A DNA stretch of 64,000 bases from Panax quinquefolius (Eukaryota; Streptophyta; Magnoliopsida; Apiales; Araliaceae): assembly GCA_020205615.1 (NCBI GenBank), contig CM035160.1, positions 121,103,516 through 121,167,515 on the forward strand, given 5' to 3'. A program made the position numbers and the translations under genes. The notes below the pieces were generated by a model. The model was not told the DNA's origin. It worked only from the letters and a program-made list of their open reading frames with translations, and did not search any database. Below, piece after piece: positions 1 through 11,144 of the stretch. Within the stretch, counting starts at the first letter, position 1, and each line of letters starts with the position of its first letter.

Positions 1-1524
1 GCAACAAGGTATGCCAAAGTTGAAGCTTGAAAAGAACATTTGGTAGTTCATGAAAATTTCAAACAATTGTCCTCTACCTCTTTATTTGCATGTTAATAAA
101 CAACCACCTTCTCAGCTACATCTCCGCCCTTAGTTTCCCTACTCAACTGCAATCAGCCAAAGAAGAGAATCAAAAAACAAGAAATTTATGGAAGCCTACT
201 ATAACTAATCTTGCATTGATTAAACCATAAATATAAGAATAGAAAAGGTTATATATTCAGTGTTCTTCCCCATTTCCACTAATTTAAGAGACCAATAGTA
301 ACAGAAGAATGATGGAAAAAGAATAGTTTTAAGTACATTCTAGGCGAAGGCAAATGCATGTAAAACCTTGAGGTGGCTTCTTAATTCATTATCAGAACCG
401 CCATTTGAATATGAGAAACAATTTATCTGGCAAAAGACAAGTAATTCGTGTCCACTAAAAAAATCTAAAATAACATATATATTGAGTGATACACAGCTTT
501 TATCCAAGACAAAGGACAGGTAGTGCAAACTAACAATCTGGAGTGCATAGGGGCAGAGAGATTTTCTCTTAATATCAAAATATCAAAGTTTGTATCAAAG
601 TCTGCAAACCCCAAACACTAAAAAAGATGGTCTGCATAACATGATAATTTTGTCTTTCCACTTTGCCTACCAGGCTAAATATTCAATAACTTAGTTCTTG
701 CAAAAGTTCAATAAAGACAAACTCGTAAGATTAACAACAAGTTGTGTGACAGCTTCATACCTCCAGTCTTTGAGCTTGTCTATGAGCCCTCGCTCTCAGT
801 CAAGCTGTGTGACAGCTTCAAGGCAGATCTCACCCACTGGCAGAGTGATTTCTTTGCTCATTCCGTCAGCAATGCCTTGAAATGCTGGAATTAGAACAAC
901 AGAAGATTAGACATGAAAAGTTGCTAAGGCTAGAGTACGCCTTCTTTATTTTGACATTTACATCAGGCTGTGAAATTCGTCACATTACAACACACCACAA
1001 TATTAAATCTGCAAACAAGATTAATCTAGAGGAGGCCTAGGAAACATCTCAGCTCATTGCTCATTCCATTATTTTGATAAACAAACACCAAAGTAAAATG
1101 ATTTAAACTTAAATTGATTGGGATTAAATAATACCTCCTCGTCCTCCATATAAAATGGAAGATAATGGATCACTCTTCTTCTCCAGCCCTTGCTGCAAAG
1201 CAGGAATCAAATCTGCATCTCAAAATAATTAACCTCATTAGGATAAGGAACCGTGTTAGCACAGGGAAGAAGAGTAATGCAAGGAGCACAACGTTGAGAC
1301 AATATGATAGGCTTGTTTTCCCTCTCCATTTTGTCACAATACTCTCTTGCAATTACATTCACTTCCATCAGATAAAAGAATTTTTGTATTATTATACAAT
1401 ATAGTCTTGCAGAATCTCAGCATGTTATAATTACAATATTTCATAGACTGGAATTAAAAGTACCTCAAGGAAAAATATATCTGCACATTACATGATTACG
1501 TATACTATATGAGATGCATAAAAT
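1..1524. other. Intergenic or captured sequence without a recognisable gene
   Basis: No intact gene is visible. On the minus strand an exon-like stretch runs from 882 down to about 750. It is preceded by a good acceptor (TTCCAG) and reads GIADGMSKEITLPVGEICLE before an in-frame TGA. A second open stretch at about 1150-1213 could be an upstream exon because the phases join. I do not recognise the protein. A 16-bp near-repeat (AGCTGTCACACA core) occurs twice between 735 and 815. The stretch may be a further captured gene piece, but that is weakly supported. Confidence 0.25.
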
Positions 1525-3051
1525 TCATCTTGCTCGCCAAGACCCATATTCTGAATGCAACTGAGAAAAGTAGGAAGATCCAAGCTCATTCATCAACTAT
1601 GAGTGTAACGGGGATAAGATTTTGGAATCAGGAGGCTGTGGCAAATCATAAAAACCTCTCAACGCATTTTCCAAGTATGGATTCGGCTGCAGAATGAAAC
1701 AAGAAAAATATACAAGTACTTAATTAAAGACTAATTTAGAATCAAGGTTGCACAATTCAAGATAAAATTAGCTTCTCTTCTCACCTGGATAACATCTAGC
1801 ACTTGACCTTCAACCTCATCAGCAGTACATCAATGGCTGTACTGATCCATAGTTAAAGAGTAGTCATGAATCGTCTTTTTAGCATTTTCATCTGCACACC
1901 CTTTAATACTTACAGATTCCATTGGGGGATGTCCACTCAACATTGGGATCTCTGGCTCTGATTGAGTATCTTCGGCATAAGATTTAACAACAATAGAAGA
2001 ATAAACATTCTGCTCAACTTCGTAACAGTTTGAACTTTCAACCATCTCATCTTGCTTCCCGTCATGCTTCTTAAAAAGATGACAGAGTACAAATGCATTC
2101 TGCATGAGAAGAAGACATAGCAAAACAATCATAATATGAATTTAGCCAGGATATTCAAAATCTAAGTAAACAACAACTTCTAAAAAAAATTGGAGGTGAA
2201 GAAAAATCAGAATCTCCATAAACTACAAACAAAACAAAAACTTGTATTATGAGTTAAAGTACAAACTAAGCTGTTCAGTCTATTTCTTTAAAAGCTCAAT
2301 CAACTCTTATCCCTTTACTTCCTTAAAAATACATGAATTTAATTGCACTAAATCTTATACAATAATCTTTCATGATTTCAATACCGATTTGGTAAGCATT
2401 GCATCATTAACAACTAATTTACATGCATCCCTACCCATGCCCATCAATTTTGAGGTGATATCCTCAACCATGGAACTCTCTATGAAAGGAGTGCACGGTA
2501 ACTTTTTCAAATGAGTGATTGAACTAATCAAGGTAAGTCAACCATCACTTTTACAATAACTTACTCTTAAATACCAATTCAACTATATATTCAAAACACA
2601 TAACTGAATGTAGTTGCTGAATAGCAATATAACCTAACTGATTAAAGATAGAAGATATTAATGAAATAACGCAAGAACTAAGAAAATTATACAATAGCTT
2701 CAATATGAGAAAAAAAGAAACACTACAGAAAAACCCATGAGTAAAAGATTAGGATCAAATGTTGAACCTGTCCAGGATGTGTGCCATTAAGGGCCTCATC
2801 AGTAGCGCAGTATTCATGGATTACCCAATGAGTCCTCTCACCGTTAGGAGCTCGGCCAATATAGAAGACTAGAGTCTTCTTCCTCCCAATCACATTCCTT
2901 CCTTTACTTGACTTGATAAACCTGTCTTTACCTGTGGCTTTCCAGTACCCAACCACTGTCGCTCTGTTTGATCGCTGTCCGTTCTGATACTTCCGATCTT
3001 TGGGACAGAAAAAGAACCACTCATTGTCAATCGATTCTATCATTGACAAAT
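1525..3051 (-). pseudogene. NAC-domain transcription factor fragment (NTL-like), three exons, first exon missing
   Basis: NAC proteins are plant-specific DNA-binding transcription factors. Three exons join in frame on the minus strand. Exon 3051-2768 carries NAC subdomains C and D ([44 protein letters not shown]) and ends at CAG/GT. Exon 2099-1785 begins with subdomain E (NAFVLCHLFKK) and has donor GTGAGA. Exon 1686-1525 reads NPYLENALRGFYD then SPLHS, as in membrane-tethered NTL-type NACs. Acceptors and phases agree. The usual first exon with subdomains A and B is absent; the sequence upstream is a G-gamma exon instead. In-frame stops lie at 1830-1832 (TGA) and 1597-1599 (TAG). No membrane segment was convincingly found. 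This is a decayed, truncated copy, probably transposon-captured. Confidence 0.82.
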
Positions 3052-3215
3052 CTGAATTCATTATAAGAAGAAAACAAATTAGATTACATCATCCCAATCA
3101 GAACATACCCCTAATTTAACCTAAAGCTTCACTTCAATCTTTGTCGTTAATAAAACTGGAATATCAAAAGAACATCAAACGGTCAAGCTGCAAGAAAATA
3201 AACAGAAAAACAAAC

Positions 3216-3377
3216 CTCAAGAAAACCAATTTCTCTCTCCAACATCTGAACCTTAGCCAACTCCCAGCGCTTCCCATACAAATCTGGGTACTCTGGCGGC
3301 GATTTAGGACACGGTGGTGGCAGTGATGGCACTTTAGAAGTTCCTCTTTTGGCAGCATCCATTTTATCAGAAATCAT
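3216..3377 (-). pseudogene. First exon of a type-C G-protein gamma subunit (AGG3/GS3/DEP1-like), fragment
   Basis: Plant type-C gamma subunits pair with G-beta at the plasma membrane and affect organ and seed size. The minus-strand ORF has an ATG at 3375-3377 and a second at 3360-3362. A proline-rich N-terminus leads into PPEYPDLYGKR, then WELAKVQMLEREIGFLE, the start of the gamma-domain coiled coil. It ends at a GAG/GTTTGT donor (exon end 3216). The expected next exon and the Cys-rich tail are absent; the next exon-like sequence is NAC. Splicing to the NAC exon would break frame and stop within a few codons. One substitution (KRW, where an Arg pair is usual) suggests decay. Family identification is firm; transcription is unknown. 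Confidence 0.7.
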
Positions 3378-3505
3378 GCTTGCTTCCAGTATTTTTTACT
3401 CAACAGAGTTGATGTGACTGAATGCGGTAGTTATACATACATACACAGATTTATATAAGTATATACATAAAAATATAAAAAAAGGAGGAGCCGAGGAGGA
3501 CTCAC

Positions 3506-3822
3506 CGTCGCCCGTCGTCACCGACTTCCGATTCAGAGTTCGAGTCTTCGAGATCTGAGATGAGACGAGAGTAACAGAGTTTGGGATGATTCTTCCCTTT
3601 TGATTTCTTTGACAAAGCCTTCGACTCAGACCTAAAATTTTCTGATTCAACACTAGATTTTGTTTTTTTCTTCAATTTGCTAATCTCTAATGGAGCCACT
3701 GAACCTTCACCCAAGGAAGCCAACTCAATATCAGATACTTCATCTTTCTCTTTGATTCTCTTCCTCTTTTTCCCCTCAATAGCATTAGGGCTTTGAACTT
3801 TGCCATTTCCGTCGGTGGCCAT
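3506..3822 (-). CDS. First exon of an unidentified lysine/serine-rich, probably nuclear protein (fragment)
   Basis: The exon starts at ATG 3820-3822 (MATDGNGK) and runs 105 codons to a strong donor at 3505 (GTGAGT). An in-frame non-ATG extension reaches 3852. The product is highly charged, with a nuclear-localisation-like KKRKRIKEK near residues 19-27, a second basic stretch (KLKKKTKS), and an acidic/serine tail (DLEDSNSESEVGDD). Such composition is common at the N-termini of nucleolar and chromatin proteins, but I cannot assign a family. The upstream sequence 3825-3930 is AG-rich like a plant 5' UTR. No downstream exon of the same gene is recognisable before the G-gamma exon, so it looks like another captured piece, possibly with its promoter. 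Confidence 0.45.
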
Positions 3823-4010
3823 GTCGGATTCAAAGATTTGAATCGAAACCAAGGGGGGAGCAGCGGCGACGGCTGGTTGTGGAGGTAAGGAGCGAGAGAG
3901 AAGAGAGGCTAGCTAGGGTTTTTGGGTACAATAGACTAATTCTATTCTCGCGTTAACAAGTAATAGATTATTTTTGCCTTTTTTTTTGCTCCGTGTTCTT
4001 TTGCAAACAT

Positions 4011-4192
4011 AACGTTTTTTTAAAAAAACGTTATCTAATTAAAATCAAAAAATTACCCTTTTAAATAGATAACGTTTTTACATACATATCTACAACGTTT
4101 TATTTAAAAACGTTGTGGGAAAAAAATACCATAATATTTTTATAAAAAACGTTATCCTTTAAGCGTTGTCTATTTACTGTTTTGTAATAGTG
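4011..4192. repeat. Palindromic AACGTT subterminal repeats and TAGTG terminus (CACTA-like)
   Basis: A perfect 22-nt palindrome occupies 4011-4032 (arm AACGTTTTTTT). A single arm follows at 4071-4080. An inverted repeat with arms ACAACGTTTT and AAAACGTTGT spans about 4092-4116. Further copies lie at 4144-4153 (AAAAAACGTT) and 4161-4170 (AAGCGTTGTC), 20-30 bp from the TAGTG end. Dense short repeats in both orientations near a CACTA/TAGTG terminus are the binding-site layout of CACTA elements. The 3-bp target duplication cannot be tested without the other end. Confidence 0.6.
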
Positions 4193-5141
4193 TTTATGGC
4201 CTTTTGACCCATAGGTTAGTGGTTTTTGGTTTTGAAATACGGCTTGCATGTCGTGCCTTTCTATAAATTCTAATGTAATATTCTCTTCTCATCTAAATCC
4301 CCTCAAATGTAACTCGAGGTTTCTTTATGTCATGTAATAATTTGTAATCGATGACAAGATGGAGAACACGATTGAAAGATGATGATGGAGAGGAGGCACA
4401 TGCATGAGGAAGATCCAAGGGAGCTACTATTTTGAAGATCTTTTACCACCTTAGATTGACCTTCAATCTTTCATTTTGAAAAGATTGACAGTGGATTGGG
4501 CCATAAATGTGACACATTTAATTTTCCACTTTATTTATGCTTGTATATGATATGATATGATAAATAATGTGCATGCTTAATAAGATTAAAATTGCTAAGA
4601 TCTAAACTAATTAATAAAATCCCTCATTAAATTATTAAGTCTAAATCAGATGTCTTCCAATGAATAACACTCATCAAGACCTTGATCAATAGATGTAGGT
4701 TTGCCAAAGAAAAGTACCCTATTTATCTTGGTAATATGCGATAGGATAATTGTGATATCCAAACTGTTAAAATCATTGGGCCTGACTTAACTAAGTTATC
4801 TCAATAAGATTGTGAACTTAGAGGCATGGAGTTTGGTGGGTACCATTAGATGGACTAGAAACAAATGTTGTTTACCAAACTATCCAAGAGTTATATATGA
4901 TATAATTGACAAAGGGTTGTCTGCCTAAATAATTGTGTTTTAAGAGATTAGCCAAAGCTAACTTAAGGCATAATGAAATATGGATCTTGGCTCACTAAAA
5001 AGATTTAATAGAAAAAGCTTTCCGAATTAATGGTGAGGGCTATTAATTTGAATAAAATAGTGGGAGGTATATTTTGAATGTACTATTATCAACTCTGCAA
5101 TTTGACTTATCATTTTTTACACTTATAAATTGTAGATATCA
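4193..5141. other. Stretch between the CACTA-like end and copia gag; probably copia 5' leader
   Basis: No ORF of note. It directly precedes the copia gag start at 5142 and is AT-rich. It probably includes the untranslated leader of that element, but no LTR end or tRNA primer-binding site could be recognised. The 5' LTR is therefore missing, replaced or too decayed to see. Confidence 0.35.
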
Positions 5142-5990
5142 ATGGCAAACAACAACAACACAAGTAGTCTTTCACTACGATCAGTCCTTGAGAAGGACAA
5201 ACTGAGTGGAATTAATTTCCTTGACTAGCATAGGAACTTGAGGATTGTCCTCAAACAAGAGCGCAAGCTTTATGTCCTTGATGGGCCCATTCCTCGCAAA
5301 GACCACCGGTATCGCGCTGCCACGTCATGGAGAATAATGCTTATAAGAAGCATCAAGATGATGCTCTGGATGTGAGTTGTCTCTCTTGCTAGCAAACCAT
5401 GAACGCCGAGCTTCGTATAAATACGAGTTGATGGATGCTTATGAGATGATCGAGCATCTCAAGAAATTGTTCGAATGGCATGCTCGACAGGAGATGTATG
5501 TTACAAGCAAGGCATTATATCACTGAAAGATGGGTGAACGTGATCCAGTTGGTCCACATGTGCTGAAAATGATTGGGTATATTGAGTACCTTGATAGGTT
5601 GGGTTTTCCAATCACTCAGAAGCCCAAACAGATATTTTTTTTGCAATTCTTGAACAATAGCTACTCTCAATTTGTTATGAATTATCTTATGAATGAAATT
5701 GAGAAACCCCTTACTGAGTTGTTGAGCATGTTAAAAACTGCCGAGAAAAACATGAAAAAGGCAGGACCCGCTCCTATAATGATGGTGCAAAAGGAGAATG
5801 CTAAGGGAAATTCGAAAGGCAAGAAAAAGGTAGGATCTAAATCTTTTGCCAAACCCAATTCCAAAACCAAATAGGCTTTAAAACCTAAAGGTGGGGTGGC
5901 TAAAGAAGGTGAGTGTCACTTCTGTGGAAAACATGGACACTAGAAGAGGAACTGTCATGCTTATATGGAAGATGTGAAGAAAAGGAAAGG
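5142..5990 (+). pseudogene. copia 1 gag (capsid plus CCHC knuckle), broken
   Basis: The ATG at 5142 starts a gag N-terminus (MANNNNTSSLSLRSVLEKDK); a TAG follows after LSGINFLD. A frame change near 5340 is needed to reach DALDVSCL and the capsid core. The longest open piece, 5530-5874, contains GFPITQKPKQIFFLQFLNN and a Lys-rich linker. The zinc knuckle at about 5911-5965 reads CHFCGKHGH-stop-KRNC: all four CCHC ligands are present but a stop splits it. Gag would form the virus-like particle. Nonfunctional as it stands. Confidence 0.8.
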
Positions 5991-6000
5991 AAGTACGACT

Positions 6001-7356
6001 TCTGATTCAGGTATATATGTTATAGAAGTCAACTTGTCTACTTCTACATCATGGGTATTGTATACTGGATGTGGTTCTCACATTTGTGTTAATGTTTAGG
6101 AACTTCGAAGGAGTAGGACTTTAGCAAAAGGAGAGGTTAACCTACGGGTTGGGAATGGAGCAAAAGTTGTTGCACTGGCCGTAGGAACTTATCATTTATC
6201 TTTGCCCTCTAGGCTAGTTTTAGAATTAGAAGATTGTTATTTTGTGCTTGGTATAAGCAAAAACATTATTTATGTTTCTTGTTTGGACAATAAAGGTTTT
6301 TCATTTATAATAAAGAACAATCGTTGTTCGTTTTACTTAAATGATATATGCTATGGTGTTGCACAATTGTTTAATGGTCTTTATATTCTTGATTTAGAAA
6401 TGCCTATCTATAACATAAATACAAAACGATTTAAATCAAATGATTCAAATCCGACATATCTCTGGCATTGTTGTTTGGGCCATATAAATGAGAAACGCAT
6501 ATCCAAACTCCATAAAGATGGGTTTTTGGATTCATTTGATTTTGAATCATATGAGAAATGAGAGTCTTGTTTATTAGGCAAGATGACTAAAGCCCCTTTC
6601 ACTGGACACAGTGAACGGGCTAGCGATATATTGGGACTTATACATAGTGATGTATGTGGACCCATGAGTTCGTTAGGAAGAGGTAGGTTTTATTACTTCA
6701 TTACATTTACTGACGACTTCAGTAGATATGGATATTTGTATCTTATGAGACACAAATCCAAATCCTTTGAAAAGTTCAAAGAATTCAAGAATGAAGTTCA
6801 AAACCAATATGGCAAAAGCATAAAAGCCCTTCGATCCGATCGAGGAGGTGAATACTTAAGCCAAGACTTTGATGACCTTCTAAAGGAGTGTGGTATTGTA
6901 TCACAACTCACTCCACCTGGAACACCACAATGGAATGGTGTATCTGAGAGGAGGAATCGCACCTTGTTGGACATGGTACATTCAATGATGAGTCATGCAG
7001 ATCTTCCAATAAGCTTCTGGGGTCATGCCCTAGAGACAACTGCATTCACACTTAACCGTGTTCCTACAAAGATGGTTCAGAAGGCACTATATGAGATGTG
7101 GACTAGGAAACATCCTAGTATGTCGTTCATGAAGATTTGGGGTTGCGAGGCATTTGTAAAACGTCTGGATTCTGACAAGCTCGGACCCAAATCTGAGAAA
7201 TCTAATTTTGTGGGATACCCAAAGGAAACAAAAGGGTATTATTTCTACAAACCTTCTGAGAACAAAGTGTTTGTTGCTCGAACTGGTATTTTTCTAGAAA
7301 CAAAATTTGTCTCTAAAGGAAATATTGAGAGGAAAGTAGAACTCGAAGAAATTTGA
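6001..7356 (+). pseudogene. copia 1 protease and integrase
   Basis: The protease motif reads WVLYTGCGSHIC at about 6050; the catalytic Asp of D-T/S-G has become Tyr. An in-frame TAG follows near 6098. The integrase HHCC finger (WHCCLGHINEKR...ESCLLGKM) carries a TGA where the first Cys of CxxC is expected (6559-6561). The catalytic core at 6583-7356 is open. It keeps the first Asp in HSDVCGPM, the second in RSDRGGEY and the Glu in GVSERRNR, followed by the copia GKR-side region ([14 protein letters not shown]). It ends at a TGA at 7354-7356. Integrase would insert cDNA; here it is separated from the rest by stops. Confidence 0.85.
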
Positions 7357-7517
7357 GAGCCACATAATATCATTGAACCTGAGTTGGAACATGAGAAGGA
7401 ACCACAAGATGTTGTGGAAAGTGAACCTGCTCAAATTACACAAGGAATTGTGAGATCCGGTAGGACACGCCAAGAGCAGAGAGATATTATGGATATCTTG
7501 TAACTCAAAACGGTGAT

Positions 7518-7798
7518 GTGATGCTTATAGATCAGGATGAGCCTGCTTCCTACCATGAAGCTATGAATGGACCATATTCTGAGAGATGGCTTGAAGCCAT
7601 GAGATCTAAAATGGACTCCATGTATACTAACCAAGTATGGACTTTGGTTGATCCACCCGAAGGGATAAAACCAATCGGGTGCAAGTGGGTTTTCAAGAAG
7701 AAAACCGACATGGATGGCAATGTACAAACCTACAAAGGTCGAGTGGTAGCAAAAGGTTACAAACAAGTTCAAGGTGTTGACTATGATGAAACCTTCTC
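7518..7798 (+). pseudogene. copia 1 reverse transcriptase, N-terminal fragment
   Basis: This reads SYHEAMNGPYSERWLEAM, then NQVWTLVDPPEGIKPIGCKW and GRVVAKGYKQVQGVDYDETFS, the first third of copia RT. The remaining codons to 7895 in this frame come from the antisense gypsy LTR. The YVDD active-site region is missing. An in-frame stop at 7501-7503 separates it from integrase. Confidence 0.88.
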
Positions 7799-10591
7799 TA
7801 TGACGCCCCCAAAATTGGTATACATCACCCATCTTGAGTCGCCAAATACATGGTACAAGAATCAAATACAACTTTATTATACAACAGTCGTGTAAAATAT
7901 AACAAAACATAATCTAAGAGTTTGAATAAGAATATTGTCATCTAGACAATATCCACACTCAATGGAGTCCTCATTACATTTATTGTAACACTATTTAACA
8001 GAATAGTGAGGACTACTAATGTTATCATTTGGACCATCACTCCATTGCCCGACTAGTCCAGGTTACGTTCTCATTTCCTGAAGAGAACAGTGAAAGAAAG
8101 GGTGAGCTCAAGTGTTAAATTATCATTAGCCTTCAACAGTGTTAAACTGATAAAATATAATAAACATCAAGTTTAACTGCAGCGGAACAAGCAATCCATT
8201 AGAAGAGTCAAGTAGGGAATAAAATCTACTATCTTCTATGATTTAAAAGGTTTTTCATCTCTTTTATCGCTGAGACTCAGCTTAATAAATAAACCACATC
8301 ATCCCTGCACTACGGCCAATGATATTCATTAGTATCACGACCACAAATTATCCATGCACTACGGGCTAGGGATATTCGTGTATTCATCAATGGTCATGAT
8401 CATGCCAACAACTGTCCATTAATGCATTACGGACAATGATGACTTTTACCACATCATTTGTAACATTATGGTCATGATTATACCGAATAGTCCCTGGTCA
8501 TAATCATACCAAGTCCATCTATGCACTACAGGCCATAGATGACTTTCAACATATTATAAACATGAGGATGGTGACAATGATATAAGAATTCAATAAAATA
8601 AGTTCAAGGATAAATTTGTAAAGATTTATAATTTAATTTATCTAGAAATTAATAACGTCCAAATTGTCAACATGAAACTGCTTGTGGAGTAAAATTCAAG
8701 AATGCTCAGAAGAATATTTCCATGAAAAGATATTGGATGAAGCGCAAATATCAAGGATATTCCACTAATTTCATGGAGTATAGAAGCAAAACTTTAATCA
8801 GTTGAGTATAATAGAATATATGAAACCATGAATGGATTTTTGCCGCCATGCGGTAATCCACGTAAATGCACAATTCTAATGTAATAATAAAAAATGGAAC
8901 GTGTCACGCGTAATCCGCATGCATGACGGATATTCCAATGAGAATAATAAAGAATGGAACCGGTAATGCGTAATCCGCATGCATGGGATGTTCCAATGTG
9001 AATATAAATAATAGAACCAGGTCATGCGTAATCCGCACAGATAGGATGTTCCAACAAAATAATAAAGAATGGAATAACAACAGAATTTACCAGACATACG
9101 ATAGACCACACAGATATGTTATTCCAACAGAATAATAAAGAATGGAATAACATAAGAATTTCACCATGTATGCGGTACTTCGCATAGACAGGTTATTTCA
9201 ACCTAATAATAAAGAATTGAATAACAACCCTTACGAGTATTGAAAGAAAATAACTCTCTTCATGAATACGAAAGAATAATACCCCTTACCTTAGAAAAAC
9301 TGGATACTGGAATAGTGAGGTAGCAGACTTATCTTATTCTTTCTCTCTATAATTTCTCTCTATAATAATTGCTCTAAAGCTTTTGTGAATTGGTGAGAAA
9401 TGAACGAAGAATGAGCTTCTATTTATAGGAAAATATAGTTTTGATAATTGCACGTTTTGGGGCTCAAAATATTCTAGTATAATACCTTCCTCTTTTTCTT
9501 CATTTTTAATTTAGTCCTGCAAGTATTATCAAACTTGCACCACCTCCCTTAATAGTAAATATTATGAATTAATAGTTCATTCATGTGACTCAATAGTATA
9601 ATCATGTGAAAAAACTAATTAAAGTATAATACCTTCAACTATACCTCCATTTTTAATTTAGTCATGCAAGTATTATCAATCTTGCACCACCTCCCCTAAT
9701 AGTACATGAATGTGAATCAATAGTACGCAAATGTGAATAAATAGTTATAAGCATGTGAAATAAAAGCAATTAATTGCTCATTTATCCGATTAATTACTCG
9801 ATTGGTCAATATAACCTCCAGACATCAATTATTATCGAAATAAATGTTGATTTCCACCAACACTAATAATCCCAACACAATGAAACTATCAATTTCATCT
9901 TTAATCAACACAACTTATTCATCATTAATATTATAACTCACAATATTTAACAACCAGGTTGTTCCCAGGAAAAACGGGGATTTTTGATAAGGATTTCTCC
10001 TTATTGGCGCACAATTAGATGACCAAACCTCTCATTGACAGAACTTCTAGACATTGTCAATATTGCAAATAATAATATGAATAACTTTATCGTCTCAATT
10101 ATTGATTTAATAATAATAAATATTATGCAGATGATACTATGACAATGATTGAATCAATAATATGAGAGATATGATGCAACAATTATTGTAGCAATAATTG
10201 AGTATATCTGAGTGACTTCTCACATAAGCATCAATAATAAATACCGTGTACTACTATGCAACCACGTGTATTAGTGTACTTTTACTACCGGGTAGTTCAA
10301 CAGTTTTAACGGTAACACTTTCACCGTTATTTTTATAAAAAAATAATTATGTCGTTTTCTAACTACGACAATACTTTCGTTGTGGGGTCCACCAATGATT
10401 GTGCCGTCGTACGAATATTCCATGATAAAACGAATATTCCCCGACCAATCGAATATTATATAACCACTTGCTTACTTTGCAAAATTTGAAAATATTACCC
10501 ACAACTATAACATTATATCAAATCCACACTATAATATTCAAAAATATATTTCGAGAAAATTATTCTTTATTCATAAAAGTTGGGGATTACA
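7799..10591 (-). repeat. LTR A of gypsy family 1 (3' LTR of a minus-strand element)
   Basis: On the minus strand it starts TGTAATCCCCAAC at 10591 and ends GGGGGCGTCA at 7799-7806, giving about 2.79 kb. The expected terminal TG on the plus strand is mutated to TA at 7799-7800. A TATA box on the minus strand lies at 9419-9428 (CTATAAATAG). Downstream of it in the transcribed direction are about six 60-bp imperfect repeats (8876-9215, unit core AATAATAAAGAATGGAAT). After them come several copies of a GCACTACGG-containing unit (8290-8560). The adjacent PPT and pol tail at 10592-10866 show that this is a 3' LTR. Confidence 0.88.
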
Positions 10592-10602
10592 ACCTCCCCT
10601 TC

Positions 10603-10868
10603 TTATGAAATTTCATCCTCGAAATTAGGGTACGTACCTGCTATATCGAAGAGGTGAGGATACCTTGATTTCATTTTAGATTCTAACTCCCAGGTCATTT
10701 CCTGAACATCTTGGTTTCTCCACAAAACTTTGACTTGAGGTATAACTTTAGAGCGTAGAATATGATCTTTCTTATCCAAGATTTTAACAGGTAACTCTTC
10801 ATACGTTAAATCTTCCTCTATCTCGTCTGGTTCTAATTCAATAATATGGTTCGGGTCTTTCACATATT
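10603..10868 (-). pseudogene. Element A pol C-terminus (chromodomain-like tail)
   Basis: Minus-strand ORF beginning KDPNHIIELEPDE and ending GTYPNFEDEIS, with VKVLWRNQDVQEMTWELE in the middle. This tail follows integrase in the same-family element B (15700-15958) and resembles the chromodomain-like C-terminus of plant chromoviruses. It is intact to its stop (10603-10605) but cut off at about 10868, where the sequence flips to a plus-strand LTR end. The rest of element A is missing. Confidence 0.85.
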
Positions 10869-10871
10869 ATA

Positions 10872-11130
10872 CTAGTCGGGAAATGGAGTGATGGTCCAGA
10901 GGATAGCATTAGTAGTCCTCACTATTCAGTGAAATAGTGTGTTAATAATTGTAATGAGGACTCCTTTTGAGTTTGTATAATCTCTAGTAGACAATAATTG
11001 TATTCAAACTCACAGTTATGTTTTGTCGTATTATACACGACAGTTGTATTAGTAAGTTGTATTTGAATTTTGTACCATGTATCTGACGACCCAAGATGGG
11101 TGATGTATACCTAATTTTGGTGGCGTCACA
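10872..11130 (+). repeat. Element B 5' LTR remnant (last ~260 bp)
   Basis: It matches the end of B's 3' LTR (18509-18775) closely and ends GGCGTCACA, followed by the PBS. About 2.5 kb of the LTR is missing at the left, where sequence from element A on the opposite strand begins. Confidence 0.9.
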
Positions 11131-11132
11131 GT

Positions 11133-11144
11133 TGGTATCAAAGC
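11133..11144 (+). promoter_or_regulatory. Primer-binding site (initiator tRNA-Met type), element B
   Basis: TGGTATCAAAGC starts 2 nt after the LTR end. The usual initiator tRNA-Met complement is TGGTATCAGAGC, so one position differs. The same variant occurs in element D at 24784-24795 and, with another change, in C at 57043-57054. Confidence 0.8.

Larger units (their letters stand above)
1..4192. mobile_element. Probable CACTA-type DNA transposon (right part) carrying captured gene fragments
   Basis: The right boundary is the 4188-4192 TAGTG, so read on the minus strand the element would start CACTATTACAAAA, the CACTA-superfamily terminal signature. Just inside lies a block of repeated AACGTT-type palindromes like CACTA subterminal repeats. 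Inside that are exon-sized pieces of unrelated genes on one strand: a lysine-rich exon, a G-gamma exon and NAC exons. Capture of host gene fragments is known for CACTA, Mutator-like and Helitron elements. The other terminus is not seen and probably lies left of base 1. No transposase was found. The boundary is seen; the single-element interpretation is inference. Alternatives are an unrelated pseudogene cluster beside a short MITE. Confidence 0.38.
5142..7798 (+). mobile_element. Ty1/copia retrotransposon 1, 5' half, truncated in reverse transcriptase
   Basis: Coding order gag, protease, integrase, then start of reverse transcriptase defines Ty1/copia. The body is interrupted at 7799, right after the RT motif DYDETFS, by the minus-strand family-1 LTR A. 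The rest of its RT, RNase H and 3' LTR are not found to the right of A or B, so they were lost or lie elsewhere. Many stops show it is old. It is a different copy from the copia half at 46365-53936, because the two overlap in integrase. Confidence 0.88.

Noticed and set aside
1170..1352. Hydrophobic minus-strand ORF as the C-terminal membrane anchor of the NAC protein
   Set aside because: Position and hydrophobicity are suggestive, but no exon boundary or frame links it to the NAC exons.
7431..7910. Minus-strand ORF of 159 codons
   Set aside because: It is the antisense of copia RT plus LTR A sequence, with no domain of its own.
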